Below are positions 28,030-36,732 of a stretch of DNA of 64,000 nt, one piece after another. The stretch comes from Parerythrobacter_A sp963838735 (lineage in GTDB: Bacteria; Pseudomonadota; Alphaproteobacteria; Sphingomonadales; Sphingomonadaceae): assembly GCA_963838735.1 (NCBI GenBank), contig CAWISG010000003.1:186001-250000 (forward strand). Reading direction: 5' to 3'. Position 1 is the first letter of the stretch; every line of letters begins with the position of its first letter. The notes under the pieces are model-generated. The model saw only the letters and a list, made by a program, of their open reading frames with translations, made no database searches and was not told where the DNA came from. The position numbers were made by a program, and so were the translations under genes.

Positions 28030-29487
28030 ATGCGTATTGCGAAAGTGTATGTTTTGTCGGGTGTAGCAGGCGCGGCCATTGCGCTGTCGGGTTGCGCAGC
28101 GGGGAACATCCCCGGCGCGAATGCACCCATCACGTCGCAGGAAGCGCAGCAGGGGGCGGAATTCCATCCGCAACTGCTTCAGGAATTCGGCGGCACATTT
28201 GCAGGACCCCAAGCTGCTTATGTCGAGCAGGTCGGCAAGAATATCGCGGTGCAATCCGGACTTGGCGACGCGCGTTCGAGCTTCACGGTTTCGCTCCTCA
28301 ACAGCCCGGTGAACAACGCCTTCGCCGTACCCGGTGGCTACGTTTATACGACGCGCCAGCTTGTTTCGCTGATGAATAACGAGGCGGAGCTTGCCGGTGT
28401 GCTGGGTCATGAGGTCGGCCACGTAGCCGCCCGCCATTCGCAGCGCCGCCAGCAGGCATCGCAGCGCAACCAGCTGCTTGGCGTGCTGGGACAGGTGCTT
28501 GGCTCGGTCGTTGGTGGCGATGTCGGCGGTTTGCTCCAGCAAGGTTCGCAATACACGCAGCTTTTGACATTGCGGTTCTCACGCAGTCAGGAAATCGAAG
28601 CCGACGAGCTGGGTATCCAGTATCTGACGCGCGCGGGTTACGACCCGACCGCGATGGCAACCGTGCTGCAAAGTCTCGCCGCGCAAAATGCGCTCGATGC
28701 GCAGTTGCAGGGCCGGGATAACGCCACAATTCCCGAATGGGCCTCCACCCATCCCGATCCGGCCAGCCGGGTGCAGACCGCTGCTGCAAAGGCACGCGGC
28801 GTTACCGGTACGCTCAACCGAGATACCTTCCTGACCCGTATCGACGGATTGCTGTATGGCGACGACCCGAAACAAGGTGTGATCGAAGGGCAGCAATTCC
28901 TTCATCCCGATCTGCGTCTCGCGTTCACCGTGCCGAATGGCTACTACATGGTGAACGGAACGACCGCCGTTTCCATTAATGGGCAGAGCGGCAAGGGGCA
29001 ATTCAGCACCGGCGCCTATAATGGCAATTTGGAAAATTACGTGCAGCAGGTTTTCGCCAAGGTCGGCGGGCAGCAAAATATCGCGCCTGCATCGCTGCAG
29101 CACACGACGGTAAACGGTCTTCCCGCTCTATACGGCACGGCGCGTGTCAATAACGGACAGAGCCAGGTCGACGTGACGGTGTTCGCATATGAATTTTCCA
29201 ACACCAGCGCTTATCACTTCACGACCATCAGCCAGGCCGGACAATCGCGTACCTTCACACCAATGTTCAATTCGGTGCGCCGTATCTCGTCAAGCGAAGC
29301 GTCCGCGATCATTCCGCGGCGGATCGACGTTGTCACGGTCGGGCGGGGCGACACCATCCAGTCGCTGGCCAATCGCATGGCCTATGATCGTGGCAAGGTG
29401 GAACGGTTCCGCGTTTTGAACGCGCTGGGCACTAACGACCAGTTGCAGGCCGGTCAGAAGGTGAAGCTGGTGGTACGCGCAAGCTAA
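28030..29487 (+). CDS. M48-family metalloprotease lipoprotein with C-terminal LysM-like domain
   Basis: Probable periplasmic quality-control protease of the BepA/LoiP kind. The signal peptide ends in the lipobox LSGC with Cys22 as lipid site. The zinc site HEVGH is at residues 127-131, and the third ligand lies in EIEADELG. The last 50 residues (VGRGDTIQSLANRMAYD, then LQAGQKVKLV) resemble a LysM peptidoglycan-binding module. The start at 28030 is preferred to the GTG at 28024 because GGAG then lies seven bases away instead of one. Ends at a bidirectional terminator. Confidence 0.92.
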   Translation: MRIAKVYVLSGVAGAAIALSGCAAGNIPGANAPITSQEAQQGAEFHPQLLQEFGGTFAGPQAAYVEQVGKNIAVQSGLGDARSSFTVSLLNSPVNNAFAVPGGYVYTTRQLVSLMNNEAELAGVLGHEVGHVAARHSQRRQQASQRNQLLGVLGQVLGSVVGGDVGGLLQQGSQYTQLLTLRFSRSQEIEADELGIQYLTRAGYDPTAMATVLQSLAAQNALDAQLQGRDNATIPEWASTHPDPASRVQTAAAKARGVTGTLNRDTFLTRIDGLLYGDDPKQGVIEGQQFLHPDLRLAFTVPNGYYMVNGTTAVSINGQSGKGQFSTGAYNGNLENYVQQVFAKVGGQQNIAPASLQHTTVNGLPALYGTARVNNGQSQVDVTVFAYEFSNTSAYHFTTISQAGQSRTFTPMFNSVRRISSSEASAIIPRRIDVVTVGRGDTIQSLANRMAYDRGKVERFRVLNALGTNDQLQAGQKVKLVVRAS

Positions 29488-29519
29488 CCGGCTTCGCGTC
29501 TTCCGGACGCAAAAGAAAA

Positions 29520-29550
29520 GGCGGCGGGATTGCTCCCGCCGCCCTTCTTT
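29520..29550. terminator. Bidirectional hairpin terminator
   Basis: A perfect 10-base inverted repeat (GGCGGCGGGA and complement) with loop TTGC has a T-rich run on the plus side (CTTCTTT) and TTTTCTTTT on the minus side. It lies between the convergent M48 protease and pilin genes and can end both transcripts. Confidence 0.88.
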
Positions 29551-29568
29551 GTTCGGTGAACGAAGCTC

Positions 29569-29759
29569 TTACTTAAGCTGGCAAGCTGGTTGTTCAACTC
29601 CGCCATTTTGGCAGCAGTACCCGTGAACGTGGTGTTCAGCTGGGTACCAAGGCCCTGCATTGCGGTAATCGCAGCGACGGCGATCAGTGCAGCGATCAGG
29701 CCGTATTCGATGGCGGTGGCGCCCTGTTCGTCGTTCAGCAGTTCATTGAAAAATTTCAT
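29569..29759 (-). CDS. Flp/Fap-type pilin (frameshift at the 3' end)
   Basis: Major-pilin subunit of the Flp (tad) type IVb system. It has a short basic leader, then QGATAIEYGLIAALIAVAAI, the hydrophobic assembly helix. As written the frame runs on to 29484 and through the terminator hairpin, giving 91 residues, too long for this family. Adding one G at 29577 gives the ending NNQLASLK and a stop at 29569, a normal 63-residue pilin. AGGAGA lies before the ATG. No tad assembly genes are in the window. Confidence 0.85.
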
Positions 29760-29869
29760 CGTTAGTCTCCTGGTTGGTCGTCTTACCCGCTCTTCCCGAT
29801 GGTCTTCTGATGGAAAGAGTGAATGATGATGTAGCGTCCGAGTATTGACAAAATGCTAAACGACGCAGG

Positions 29870-30076
29870 CTATTCGTTGCCGCTCATTGCGCTATCCACT
29901 TTGCTTGAAATCGAACTCCACTTATTGGTGTTGCTATCGGCCATCTGCGTAAGGGCGGCGATCCAGCCGACCACGATGAGCGAAGCAATCAGCCCGTATT
30001 CGACGGCGGTTGCTCCGCGCTCGTCTCTGGCAAGCCGTCGTAATTCTGGCCGCCTGAGGAAACGCGGAACTTTCAT
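29870..30076 (-). CDS. Flp/Fap-type pilin
   Basis: A second Flp pilin of 68 residues, started at MKVPRFLRR. After a basic leader comes the family signature RGATAVEYGLIASLIVVGWI and a short polar tail (NKWSSISSKVDSAMSG). It lies 110 bases upstream of the other pilin in the same direction; the two differ enough outside the helix to be separate subunits and not a recent duplication. A CtrA-like site lies 55 bases upstream. Confidence 0.9.
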   Translation of the reverse strand: MKVPRFLRRPELRRLARDERGATAVEYGLIASLIVVGWIAALTQMADSNTNKWSSISSKVDSAMSGNE

Positions 30077-30130
30077 CGGAATACTCCCATCGCCTCCGAA
30101 CTGACAGTTGTCGGGTTTGATGGGCAAAGT

Positions 30131-30145
30131 TTAAGATTTGGTTGA
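30131..30145. promoter_or_regulatory. CtrA-like box (weak)
   Basis: TTAA, seven bases, then TTGA: one base from the TTAA-N7-TTAA consensus of the cell-cycle regulator CtrA. It lies between the divergent pilin and mutT-like genes. Flp pilins are CtrA targets in Caulobacter, so it is worth noting, but a match of this length can be chance. Confidence 0.25.
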
Positions 30146-30159
30146 GAGGAGCCGTTAGG

Positions 30160-30582
30160 TTGGAAAATAATCCGACATGTCTTTGGGTCGTCGCCGCTGC
30201 TTTGCGCGCAGCGGACGGGCGGTGGCTGATGCAGCAGCGGCCCGCTAGCAAGCCGCATGGCGGGCTGTGGGAGTTTCCCGGCGGCAAGGTCGAGGCGCAC
30301 GAAATGCCGCATGACGCCCTCGTGCGGGAGCTGCACGAGGAACTGGCGATTACGCTGGAACCGAGCGATCTCATCCCGCTTACCTTCGCCACCGCCACGC
30401 CGGGCATTGCGGACAGGGCAGCATCGGGCCGACCTGTCATTCTGCTTTACACATTGAACCGCTGGCGCGGTTTGCCAAATTCGCAGGAGGGCGGAACGGC
30501 CCGCTGGTTTGCGCGCGAGGCACTGTCCGGCTTGCCGATGCCGCCGCTCGACCGCGTGCTGCTCTCCGCGCTGCCGGGATGA
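30160..30582 (+). CDS. mutT: (d)NTP pyrophosphohydrolase, MutT/Nudix family
   Basis: A 140-residue Nudix hydrolase. The Nudix box is complete: GGKVEAHEMPHDALVRELHE followed by EL. The start region (CLWVVAAALRAADGRWLMQQRP) is as in MutT, which removes 8-oxo-dGTP from the nucleotide pool, and the length fits. I choose TTG at 30160, eight bases after GAGGAG. The exact substrate is inferred. Confidence 0.85.
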   Translation: MENNPTCLWVVAAALRAADGRWLMQQRPASKPHGGLWEFPGGKVEAHEMPHDALVRELHEELAITLEPSDLIPLTFATATPGIADRAASGRPVILLYTLNRWRGLPNSQEGGTARWFAREALSGLPMPPLDRVLLSALPG

Positions 30583-30608
30583 ATGCGCACCCTGCGAGCG
30601 CGCAGGGC

Positions 30609-30637
30609 TTGCCAAGTGCAAAACCGCCGCCTAGATG
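30609..30637 (+). promoter_or_regulatory. Putative promoter of tRNA-Arg
   Basis: TTGCCA, a 17-base spacer, then TAGATG, 14 bases before the tRNA. The same -35 box and the same spacer precede the tRNA-Asn gene, which supports the call. Confidence 0.55.
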
Positions 30638-30651
30638 CCGCCCCTGATTGC

Positions 30652-30728
30652 GCGCCCGTAGCTCAGCTGGATAGAGTACTCGGCTACGAACCGAGCGGTC
30701 GGAGGTTCGAATCCTTCCGGGCGCGCCA
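30652..30728 (+). tRNA. tRNA-Arg (anticodon ACG)
   Basis: 77 bases including an encoded CCA. The acceptor stem GCGCCCG pairs with CGGGCGC, the D-arm is GCTC...GAGT, and the anticodon stem CTCGG/CCGAG encloses loop CTACGAA. The T-loop GGTTCGAATCC is canonical. Anticodon ACG (read as ICG after deamination) decodes CGU, CGC and CGA. Confidence 0.97.
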
Positions 30729-30735
30729 ACCATCG

Positions 30736-30780
30736 AGGGCCGTCTCCGACACCGGAGGCGGCCCTTGTTGTTTCTGTTTC
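30736..30780 (+). terminator. Terminator after tRNA-Arg
   Basis: A 12-base stem (AGGGCCGTCTCC with GGAGGCGGCCCT, one G-U pair) and a six-base loop, followed by TTGTTGTTTCTGTTT. It begins eight bases after the tRNA. Confidence 0.88.
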
Positions 30781-30869
30781 ATCCTGCGGCTCGACTGGCC
30801 GCGATAATATGATAGCGAGAACGGTACCGGACCGGGATGCCCCCGCCGCGTAAAACAACAGGGTTGAGA

Positions 30870-32426
30870 ATGAGCGCCCACAACCGAGACGCGAAGGATG
30901 GCGGCAGCAGCCCGGATGCCGACGCATCGGTCGAACCGGGCGTTTGGCGTTACGAAATGGCGGATCGCGCAACCGTCATCATCGATGCCGAGGATTATTT
31001 CCGCCATATGCAGCAGGCGATGCTGAAAGCGCGGCGCCGCGTGCTGATGATCGGATGGGATTTCGATACCCGCATCCATCTCGAGGCGGGGCGGCGCTGG
31101 TGGCAGAAGGGGCTCAAACGCACCTATCCCGCTCGTTTGGGCAGTTTCATCCTGTGGCTGACGCGCCATCGGCCCAAGCTGGAAATCCGCATCCTGAAAT
31201 GGAGCTATGGCATCGCCAAGTTCGTCACGCGCGGTTCCATGTCGATCGATCTGCTGCGCTGGGCGCCACATCGCCGCATCCATTTCAAATTCGACACCGC
31301 GCATCCCGTCGGGGCGAGCCATCACCAGAAGATCGTAGTGCTGGACGATACGCTGGCCGTGTGTGGCGGCATCGACATGACTACGCACCGTTGGGACACG
31401 CGCGAACACAAGGAAGTCGATACGCGCCGTCGCCGTCCGCGCGGCATGAAATACATGCCCTGGCACGATGCGACGATGATGGTGACCGGTGACGCGGCAA
31501 CGGCACTGTGCGATCTTGGCCATAACCGCTGGGAACGCGCAGGTGGTGAACCGCTCGAACGTGTGCCGGAGCCGGAAGAAGACCTGTGGCCCGAAGACCT
31601 GATGGTCGAATTTAAGAATGTCGAGATCGGCATCGCGCGCACGCGGGGCGCGTTCGACGATACTGCGCAGGTCACCGAAATCGCCGACCTGTTCGAGCGA
31701 CAGATAGCACAGGCAAAACGGTTCATCTACGCGGAAACGCAGTATTTTGCCTCGCGTCGCATCGCTAACGCAATTTGCAAGAGGCTATCCGACGACGACC
31801 CGCCGGAGATCGTCATCGTGCATCCCGAAAGTGCGGATGGCTGGCTGGAAGCGCAGGCGATGGACAATGCCCGTACGCAATTGGTGGAGGCGCTGGGCGC
31901 GGCGGATACCAAAGGCCGTTTCCACCTCTACGTGCCCTATACCGGCGAAACGCCGATTTACGTGCACGCCAAGATCATGATCGTCGATGACCGGGTGCTG
32001 CGCATCGGGTCTGCCAATTTCAATAACCGATCGATGGGGTTGGACAGCGAATGTGACATGTTCATCGATGCCGACCAACTCGGAAATGCTAGCGCAGGGC
32101 GGCAGATCGCGGCGTTGCGCCATTCCTTGCTGGCCGAACATTGCGGGCTTGAGTTGTCCGACGTGCCCGACCTGCTTGCACGTCACGGCTCGATGCACCA
32201 GATGATCGTCAAACTGACCGAAACGTGGGAGCAGCAGGAAAAGCCGGGCCGCACGCTGCGCCGGTTCGACCTGAAACACACCAATGCTGTGCAGGAAGTG
32301 CTTGCCGAGTCGGGCATGCTCGATCCCGAGGCATCGGATGAGGTGTTTGAAGCCTATTCCAAAGGCGGCCTCTTTCCGAGGGACACGCTATTGAGCCGCG
32401 CCAAACGCAAATTCGAAAGACGCTAG
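30870..32426 (+). CDS. Phospholipase D / cardiolipin synthase-like protein
   Basis: A 518-residue member of the PLD superfamily with both HKD motifs: HHQKIVVLDD near residue 165 and VHAKIMIVDDRVLRIGSANF near residue 375. It is soluble, with no N-terminal membrane segments, unlike classical Cls. It may act on phospholipids as a phosphatidyltransferase or phospholipase. The start is the ATG at 30870; an ATG at 30837 is also possible. It ends two bases before folE, so the two share a transcript. Confidence 0.88.
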   Translation: MSAHNRDAKDGGSSPDADASVEPGVWRYEMADRATVIIDAEDYFRHMQQAMLKARRRVLMIGWDFDTRIHLEAGRRWWQKGLKRTYPARLGSFILWLTRHRPKLEIRILKWSYGIAKFVTRGSMSIDLLRWAPHRRIHFKFDTAHPVGASHHQKIVVLDDTLAVCGGIDMTTHRWDTREHKEVDTRRRRPRGMKYMPWHDATMMVTGDAATALCDLGHNRWERAGGEPLERVPEPEEDLWPEDLMVEFKNVEIGIARTRGAFDDTAQVTEIADLFERQIAQAKRFIYAETQYFASRRIANAICKRLSDDDPPEIVIVHPESADGWLEAQAMDNARTQLVEALGAADTKGRFHLYVPYTGETPIYVHAKIMIVDDRVLRIGSANFNNRSMGLDSECDMFIDADQLGNASAGRQIAALRHSLLAEHCGLELSDVPDLLARHGSMHQMIVKLTETWEQQEKPGRTLRRFDLKHTNAVQEVLAESGMLDPEASDEVFEAYSKGGLFPRDTLLSRAKRKFERR

Positions 32427-32428
32427 AA

Positions 32429-33037
32429 ATGACCGACGCCTCACCGACCCGCCCTCTCGCAGCCGATGGCAAGCCGGAAGTGCCCGATTCCGTTCAGAGT
32501 GCGATTCGCACGCTGATCGAATGGTCGGGCGACGATCCGGCACGCGAGGGGCTGATCGATACGCCAAAGCGGGTGGCGCGGGCTTGGCTGGAATATTGCC
32601 AGGGTTACAGCGAAGATCCCGCCATTCACCTGTCGCGCGTGTTCGAGGAAGTGGGCGGCTATGACGAGATCGTGCTGCTGAAAGACATTCCGTTTCAGAG
32701 CCATTGCGAACACCACATGGCCCCTATCCACGGCAAGGCCGCCATCGCCTACCTGCCGCAGGACAAGGTCGTGGGCATCTCGAAGCTGGCACGCGTGCTA
32801 CACGGGTTTGCCCGCCGCCTGCAAATACAGGAGCGCCTGACTGCCGAGGTGGCGGAGTGCATCTGGAACAATCTGCACCCGCGCGGCGTGGCAGTGGTCG
32901 TCGACGCGACCCATGCCTGCATGGCGGCGCGCGGTGTGTGCACGCCGGGCGTTTCGATGGTGACCAGCCGGATGATGGGGACTTTTTTAGAAGACGAGCG
33001 CAGCCGCAAGGAAGTGCTCAGCTTGATGGGCTACTGA
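32429..33037 (+). CDS. folE: GTP cyclohydrolase I
   Basis: First step of folate and pterin synthesis, making dihydroneopterin triphosphate from GTP. The 202-residue product has LIDTPKRVARAW, the zinc Cys/His of SHCEHHMAP, the conserved GISKLARV, and the second zinc cysteine in HACMAARGV. This is the zinc-dependent type IA enzyme. Its end overlaps the convergent TetR gene by seven bases. Confidence 0.96.
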   Translation: MTDASPTRPLAADGKPEVPDSVQSAIRTLIEWSGDDPAREGLIDTPKRVARAWLEYCQGYSEDPAIHLSRVFEEVGGYDEIVLLKDIPFQSHCEHHMAPIHGKAAIAYLPQDKVVGISKLARVLHGFARRLQIQERLTAEVAECIWNNLHPRGVAVVVDATHACMAARGVCTPGVSMVTSRMMGTFLEDERSRKEVLSLMGY

Positions 33038-33657
33038 GCCGCCGAGGCGCTTAACCCTCGCGCCAGGATATCGCGGGCGGTCCCTGCAACGGCAGCGCTG
33101 TCGTCGGCATCCTGCGCCCAAACGGCGTAGCGCAGACCGAGAAAGACATTCATCCCCATTACAGCCCAGGCATGCGCTTCGCCCACGCCATCGCGCAGGT
33201 CGCCGCTTGCCACCCCGGCTTCCAACCGCGTCAAAATGCGTTTCGCCGTGCTTTCATAATGCGCGCGATAACTGTCGGGGTCGACGAACTCCGCTTCGTC
33301 GATGATACGGTAGATTTCCTTGTGCGTCCGGGCGAAACCGAGAAATCCGGCGGTCGCTGCCTGTTCCCTGTCGAGGGCACCCAGATTCTTCGACATGCCC
33401 TCGGCCGCCGCAACGCGAACGCCGTCGCTGAAGTCGCGAACCAGCGCCTTGAAGATCGCCTCCTTGCTGGTGAAATAGGTATAGAACGTTCCTAGCGCGA
33501 CGTCGGCGCTGCGCGTGATGCTGCTGACCGATGCGGCATGAAATCCCTTTTCCCCGAACTCGCGGGTCGCCGCGTCGAGCAGCTTGCGCCGCGTTTTGCG
33601 CCCGCGATCCGTCGTCGGGGCGGCAGTGTTGGCTTTTTGGTTCGCGGCGATCTTCAT
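33031..33657 (-). CDS. TetR/AcrR-family transcriptional regulator
   Basis: A 208-residue repressor-type regulator. The N-terminal helix-turn-helix is in AATREFGEKGFHAASVSSIT and GTFYTYFTSKEAIFKAL. The C-terminal ligand domain is not assignable. It is transcribed away from the TonB-dependent receptor gene; the 95-base gap between the starts contains a perfect palindrome that would suit a TetR dimer. I infer that it controls itself and the receptor. Confidence 0.93.
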   Translation of the reverse strand: MKIAANQKANTAAPTTDRGRKTRRKLLDAATREFGEKGFHAASVSSITRSADVALGTFYTYFTSKEAIFKALVRDFSDGVRVAAAEGMSKNLGALDREQAATAGFLGFARTHKEIYRIIDEAEFVDPDSYRAHYESTAKRILTRLEAGVASGDLRDGVGEAHAWAVMGMNVFLGLRYAVWAQDADDSAAVAGTARDILARGLSASAAQ

Positions 33658-33700
33658 CGGTGCCGCCTACAAACATAACCAGCACGCGGCAACTCCAAAC

Positions 33701-33723
33701 TTGAAAGGTGGTTCACCTTTCAA
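33701..33723. promoter_or_regulatory. Putative TetR operator overlapping the receptor promoter
   Basis: Perfect 10-base inverted repeat TTGAAAGGTG and CACCTTTCAA with a three-base centre (GTT), alone in the gap between the TetR gene and the receptor. The first six bases, TTGAAA, could be a -35 box with TACCAC 17 bases later, so bound regulator would block the receptor promoter. Confidence 0.75.
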
Positions 33724-33752
33724 TACCACGGTAATCATTACGGGAGAAAAAA

Positions 33753-36116
33753 ATGACAAACCTAACAATGATTCGCCGGGCGATGTACTGCGGCTGCGCT
33801 TTTGCGGCGTTTTCGGGTGCGGCGTACGCGCAGAATGCGGGCGACGCTGTTGCCGCTGAAGTCGTGACGGAAGACGCCACGCCAGCGAGGGCATTCGGTG
33901 CGCCCATCGTTGTTACCGCGCGCCGTCGGGAGGAACGCCTGCTGGACGTTCCCGTCGCTGTAACCGCGTTCTCGGGCGAGCAACTGGCGCGCACCGGCAC
34001 GCTGGAAATTACCGAGATCGGCGAGGATGTGCCCAATGTCACACTGGAAGTCAGCCGTGGCACCAACACCACGCTGACCGCCTTCATTCGCGGGGTGGGG
34101 CAACAGGATCCGGTCGCCGGGTTCGAGGCGGGCGTCGGCCTGTATGTCGACGATGTCTATATCAACCGGCCGCAGGCCGCCGTGCTGGACATCTATGATG
34201 TAGAGCGCATCGAAGTCCTGCGCGGCCCGCAGGGCACGCTGTATGGCCGCAACACGATCGGCGGTGCGATCAAATACGTCACCGCCCGTTTGCCCGACGC
34301 GCCGACCGCGAAGGTACGGGCGAGCTACGGTTCCTATAATCAGGCAGATCTGGTGGTTTCGGCATCGTTGCCCGTGTCCGACAGCCTGCGCTTGGGTGCC
34401 AGTGGCGCGCGGTTAAGCCGCGGCGGGTTCGGAGACAATCTGGTGCAGCCCGACGTGGAGAACTACAACAAGGATGTGTACGCGGCCCGGGCCACGCTTG
34501 AATTCGAAAGCGGCCCGGTCTTCGCGCGGCTGTCCGGCGATTACGTCAAGGATGACAGCGATCCGCGACAGGGCACCCGCCTCATCACCAGCTTGCTGAC
34601 CGGGGCGCCGGTGCTGGATGATGTGTTTGATACGCGCGCTGGTCTGAACGTGGTCAAGCAGGAAGTGGAAGCCTATGGCGGCGCGCTGAATATAGCGGTC
34701 GTGCTGAGCGATGCGCTGACGCTGAAATCCATCACCGGCTATCGCGAAGACAGCTCGACCACGCCCATCGATTTCGACAGCCTGCCCGCAGCCGATCTCG
34801 ATGTGCCCGCGATCTACAACAACGACCAGTTCAGTCAGGAATTGCAGCTGCTGTATGAAGGCGACGGGTTGAGCGGGGTATTGGGCGGCTATTACCTGGA
34901 CGCCAATGCTTTTACCGCCTTCGACGTGGCGTTGTTTAATACCGGCGCGCTGATCGGCTTGCCGGGATTGAATGCGCAGACACTGGGCGACGTGAACACG
35001 AAGACATGGTCGGTGTTCGGCGATTTCACCTATGACCTTACAGAACGCCTCAGCCTAAGTGTCGGTGGTCGCTACACGAATGACAAACGCAGCAGCCGTG
35101 TCCTGCGCACCACCTTCATCGGCGGCTTCTCCGACCTGTTCCCACCATCGACCGCCACCGCCATCGCGGTGACATCGGATTTCGACGGCAGCGAAACGTT
35201 CAAGAAGTTCACGCCGCGCGCCTCGATCAGCTTCAGGCCAACGCCGGACCATAACCTGTATTTCAGCTATTCGCGCGGCTTCAAGGGAGGCGGGTTCGAT
35301 CCGCGCGGGCAGACCAGCCAGGCGCCGGACCTCGACGGTGATGGTGTTGTCGATGCGGAGGACCAGTTCCAGTTCCTGCGGTTCGCGCCGGAAACGGTCG
35401 ACAGTTACGAGTTGGGCTACAAGGCGTCGCTGCTCGACAACCGCCTCAATCTCGCCCTCGCGATATTCAAGGGCGATTATACTGATGTGCAAATCCCCGG
35501 CTCCATCGGCGTGGACACGACGGGCGATGGCGTGAACGATCAGTTCATCGGCGTCACCTCCAATGCGGGCGATGCCGATGTGAACGGTATCGAACTGGAA
35601 GCGAATGCGCTGGTCGGGCGCGACTTTGCCGGATCCGGCAGCCGTCTCAACGTCAATTTCGCGCTCGGCGTGCTGGATGCCGAATACAACACCTTCATCG
35701 ACAATTTCGGTAACGATGTCGCCGATGAGCGGGTGTTCCAGAACACGCCCGACGTGACTTTAAGCGCAGGGTTCGATCTGGGTTTGCCGGTTGGCCCCGG
35801 AATGGTCGATCTGATCGGCGGGTTGTCCCTGCGCTCCGATGCAAGCCAGTTCGAGACGCCCAATCCCTTCCTCGATCAGGACGGGTTCGTGTTGGCCAAT
35901 GCCAGCATCGTCTTCACCGACAATTCGGACCGGTTCACAATAGGCGTTCACGGCAAGAACCTGTTCGACAAACGCTATATCGTGTCTGGTTACAACTTCG
36001 TGGCGGGCGGCACCAACGGACAGCCGTTTGCGCCGACTTTGGGTTTGGAAGGCACGCTGACCGGTTTCTACGGCGACCCGCGCCGCGTGTTCGTCACCGG
36101 TGAAGTGCGCTTTTAG
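33753..36116 (+). CDS. TonB-dependent outer-membrane receptor
   Basis: Gated outer-membrane transporter of 787 residues. The signal peptide ends after AAYAQ, the TonB box is in APIVVTARRREE, and the plug domain has VERIEVLRGPQGTLYGRNTIGG. A 22-strand barrel ends in FVTGEVRF with the usual terminal phenylalanine. Within the barrel, an acidic loop at residues 526-537 (DLDGDGVVDAED) has the spacing of a calcium loop, and a second (DTTGDGVND) follows about 70 residues later. Substrate unknown; the linked TetR regulator suggests uptake of a small organic inducer. GGGAG lies before the ATG. Confidence 0.94.
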   Translation: MTNLTMIRRAMYCGCAFAAFSGAAYAQNAGDAVAAEVVTEDATPARAFGAPIVVTARRREERLLDVPVAVTAFSGEQLARTGTLEITEIGEDVPNVTLEVSRGTNTTLTAFIRGVGQQDPVAGFEAGVGLYVDDVYINRPQAAVLDIYDVERIEVLRGPQGTLYGRNTIGGAIKYVTARLPDAPTAKVRASYGSYNQADLVVSASLPVSDSLRLGASGARLSRGGFGDNLVQPDVENYNKDVYAARATLEFESGPVFARLSGDYVKDDSDPRQGTRLITSLLTGAPVLDDVFDTRAGLNVVKQEVEAYGGALNIAVVLSDALTLKSITGYREDSSTTPIDFDSLPAADLDVPAIYNNDQFSQELQLLYEGDGLSGVLGGYYLDANAFTAFDVALFNTGALIGLPGLNAQTLGDVNTKTWSVFGDFTYDLTERLSLSVGGRYTNDKRSSRVLRTTFIGGFSDLFPPSTATAIAVTSDFDGSETFKKFTPRASISFRPTPDHNLYFSYSRGFKGGGFDPRGQTSQAPDLDGDGVVDAEDQFQFLRFAPETVDSYELGYKASLLDNRLNLALAIFKGDYTDVQIPGSIGVDTTGDGVNDQFIGVTSNAGDADVNGIELEANALVGRDFAGSGSRLNVNFALGVLDAEYNTFIDNFGNDVADERVFQNTPDVTLSAGFDLGLPVGPGMVDLIGGLSLRSDASQFETPNPFLDQDGFVLANASIVFTDNSDRFTIGVHGKNLFDKRYIVSGYNFVAGGTNGQPFAPTLGLEGTLTGFYGDPRRVFVTGEVRF

Positions 36117-36128
36117 CCACGTTTGAAA

Positions 36129-36159
36129 AAGGGGCGGCACAATGGCCGCCCCTTCTTAT
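36129..36159. terminator. Bidirectional hairpin terminator
   Basis: A perfect 10-base stem (AAGGGGCGGC and complement) with loop ACAATG, preceded by an A-run and followed by TTCTT. It separates the convergent receptor and peroxiredoxin genes. Confidence 0.87.
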
Positions 36160-36177
36160 ATCGCAAGACGTGTCGGC

Positions 36178-36657
36178 TTACATCTGGCCGAGCATGTGAT
36201 CCGCGCTGCTGACGGAGAAGTCGCCCGGCGCTTCGACATTAAGCTGCTTCACGACATTGTCTTCGACCACCATCGAGAATCTCTGGCCGCGCTTGCCCAT
36301 GCCGAAACCGCTGCCGTCCATCGTCAGGCCCAACGCCTCGACAAATTCGGCGTTGCCGTCGGCCAGCATGGTGATGTCGTCCGATCCGGCGTCTTCGTTC
36401 CATGCGTTCATTACGAAGGCATCGTTGACGGCGGTGCCGACGATTTCGTCCACGCCTTTGGCTTTCAGGTCGCCCGCCTTGTCCACGAAACCGGGCAGGT
36501 GCTTGGCCGAGCAGGTCGGCGTGAAGGCACCGGGCACGGAGAACAGCGCCACGGTCCTGCCTGCGAAGAAATCCTTCGACTGGACCTGCTCGGGCCCCTC
36601 GGCACCGGCTTTGGCGAGCTTCACATCGGGCAGGGTGTCGCCAACGGAAATGGTCAT
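36178..36657 (-). CDS. Peroxiredoxin (PRX5-like)
   Basis: Thiol peroxidase of 159 residues reducing hydrogen peroxide or alkyl hydroperoxides. The peroxidatic cysteine is Cys49 in GAFTPTCSAKHLPGF, with the supporting arginine in the GKRGQRF segment. The start MTISVGDTLPDV at 36657 is preferred to a longer reading. It is divergent from ahcY with 184 bases between. Confidence 0.93.
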   Translation of the reverse strand: MTISVGDTLPDVKLAKAGAEGPEQVQSKDFFAGRTVALFSVPGAFTPTCSAKHLPGFVDKAGDLKAKGVDEIVGTAVNDAFVMNAWNEDAGSDDITMLADGNAEFVEALGLTMDGSGFGMGKRGQRFSMVVEDNVVKQLNVEAPGDFSVSSADHMLGQM

Positions 36658-36732
36658 TTTGTAATATCCTTGTGTGCGGATTAGGGTTGGCATTCGATAT
36701 AGCTTAATTGCGTGCGCAGGCAACAATCAAGG

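Noticed and set aside
30652..30728. Island inserted at tRNA-Arg
   Set aside because: No integrase downstream and no repeat of the tRNA 3' end; the following genes look native.
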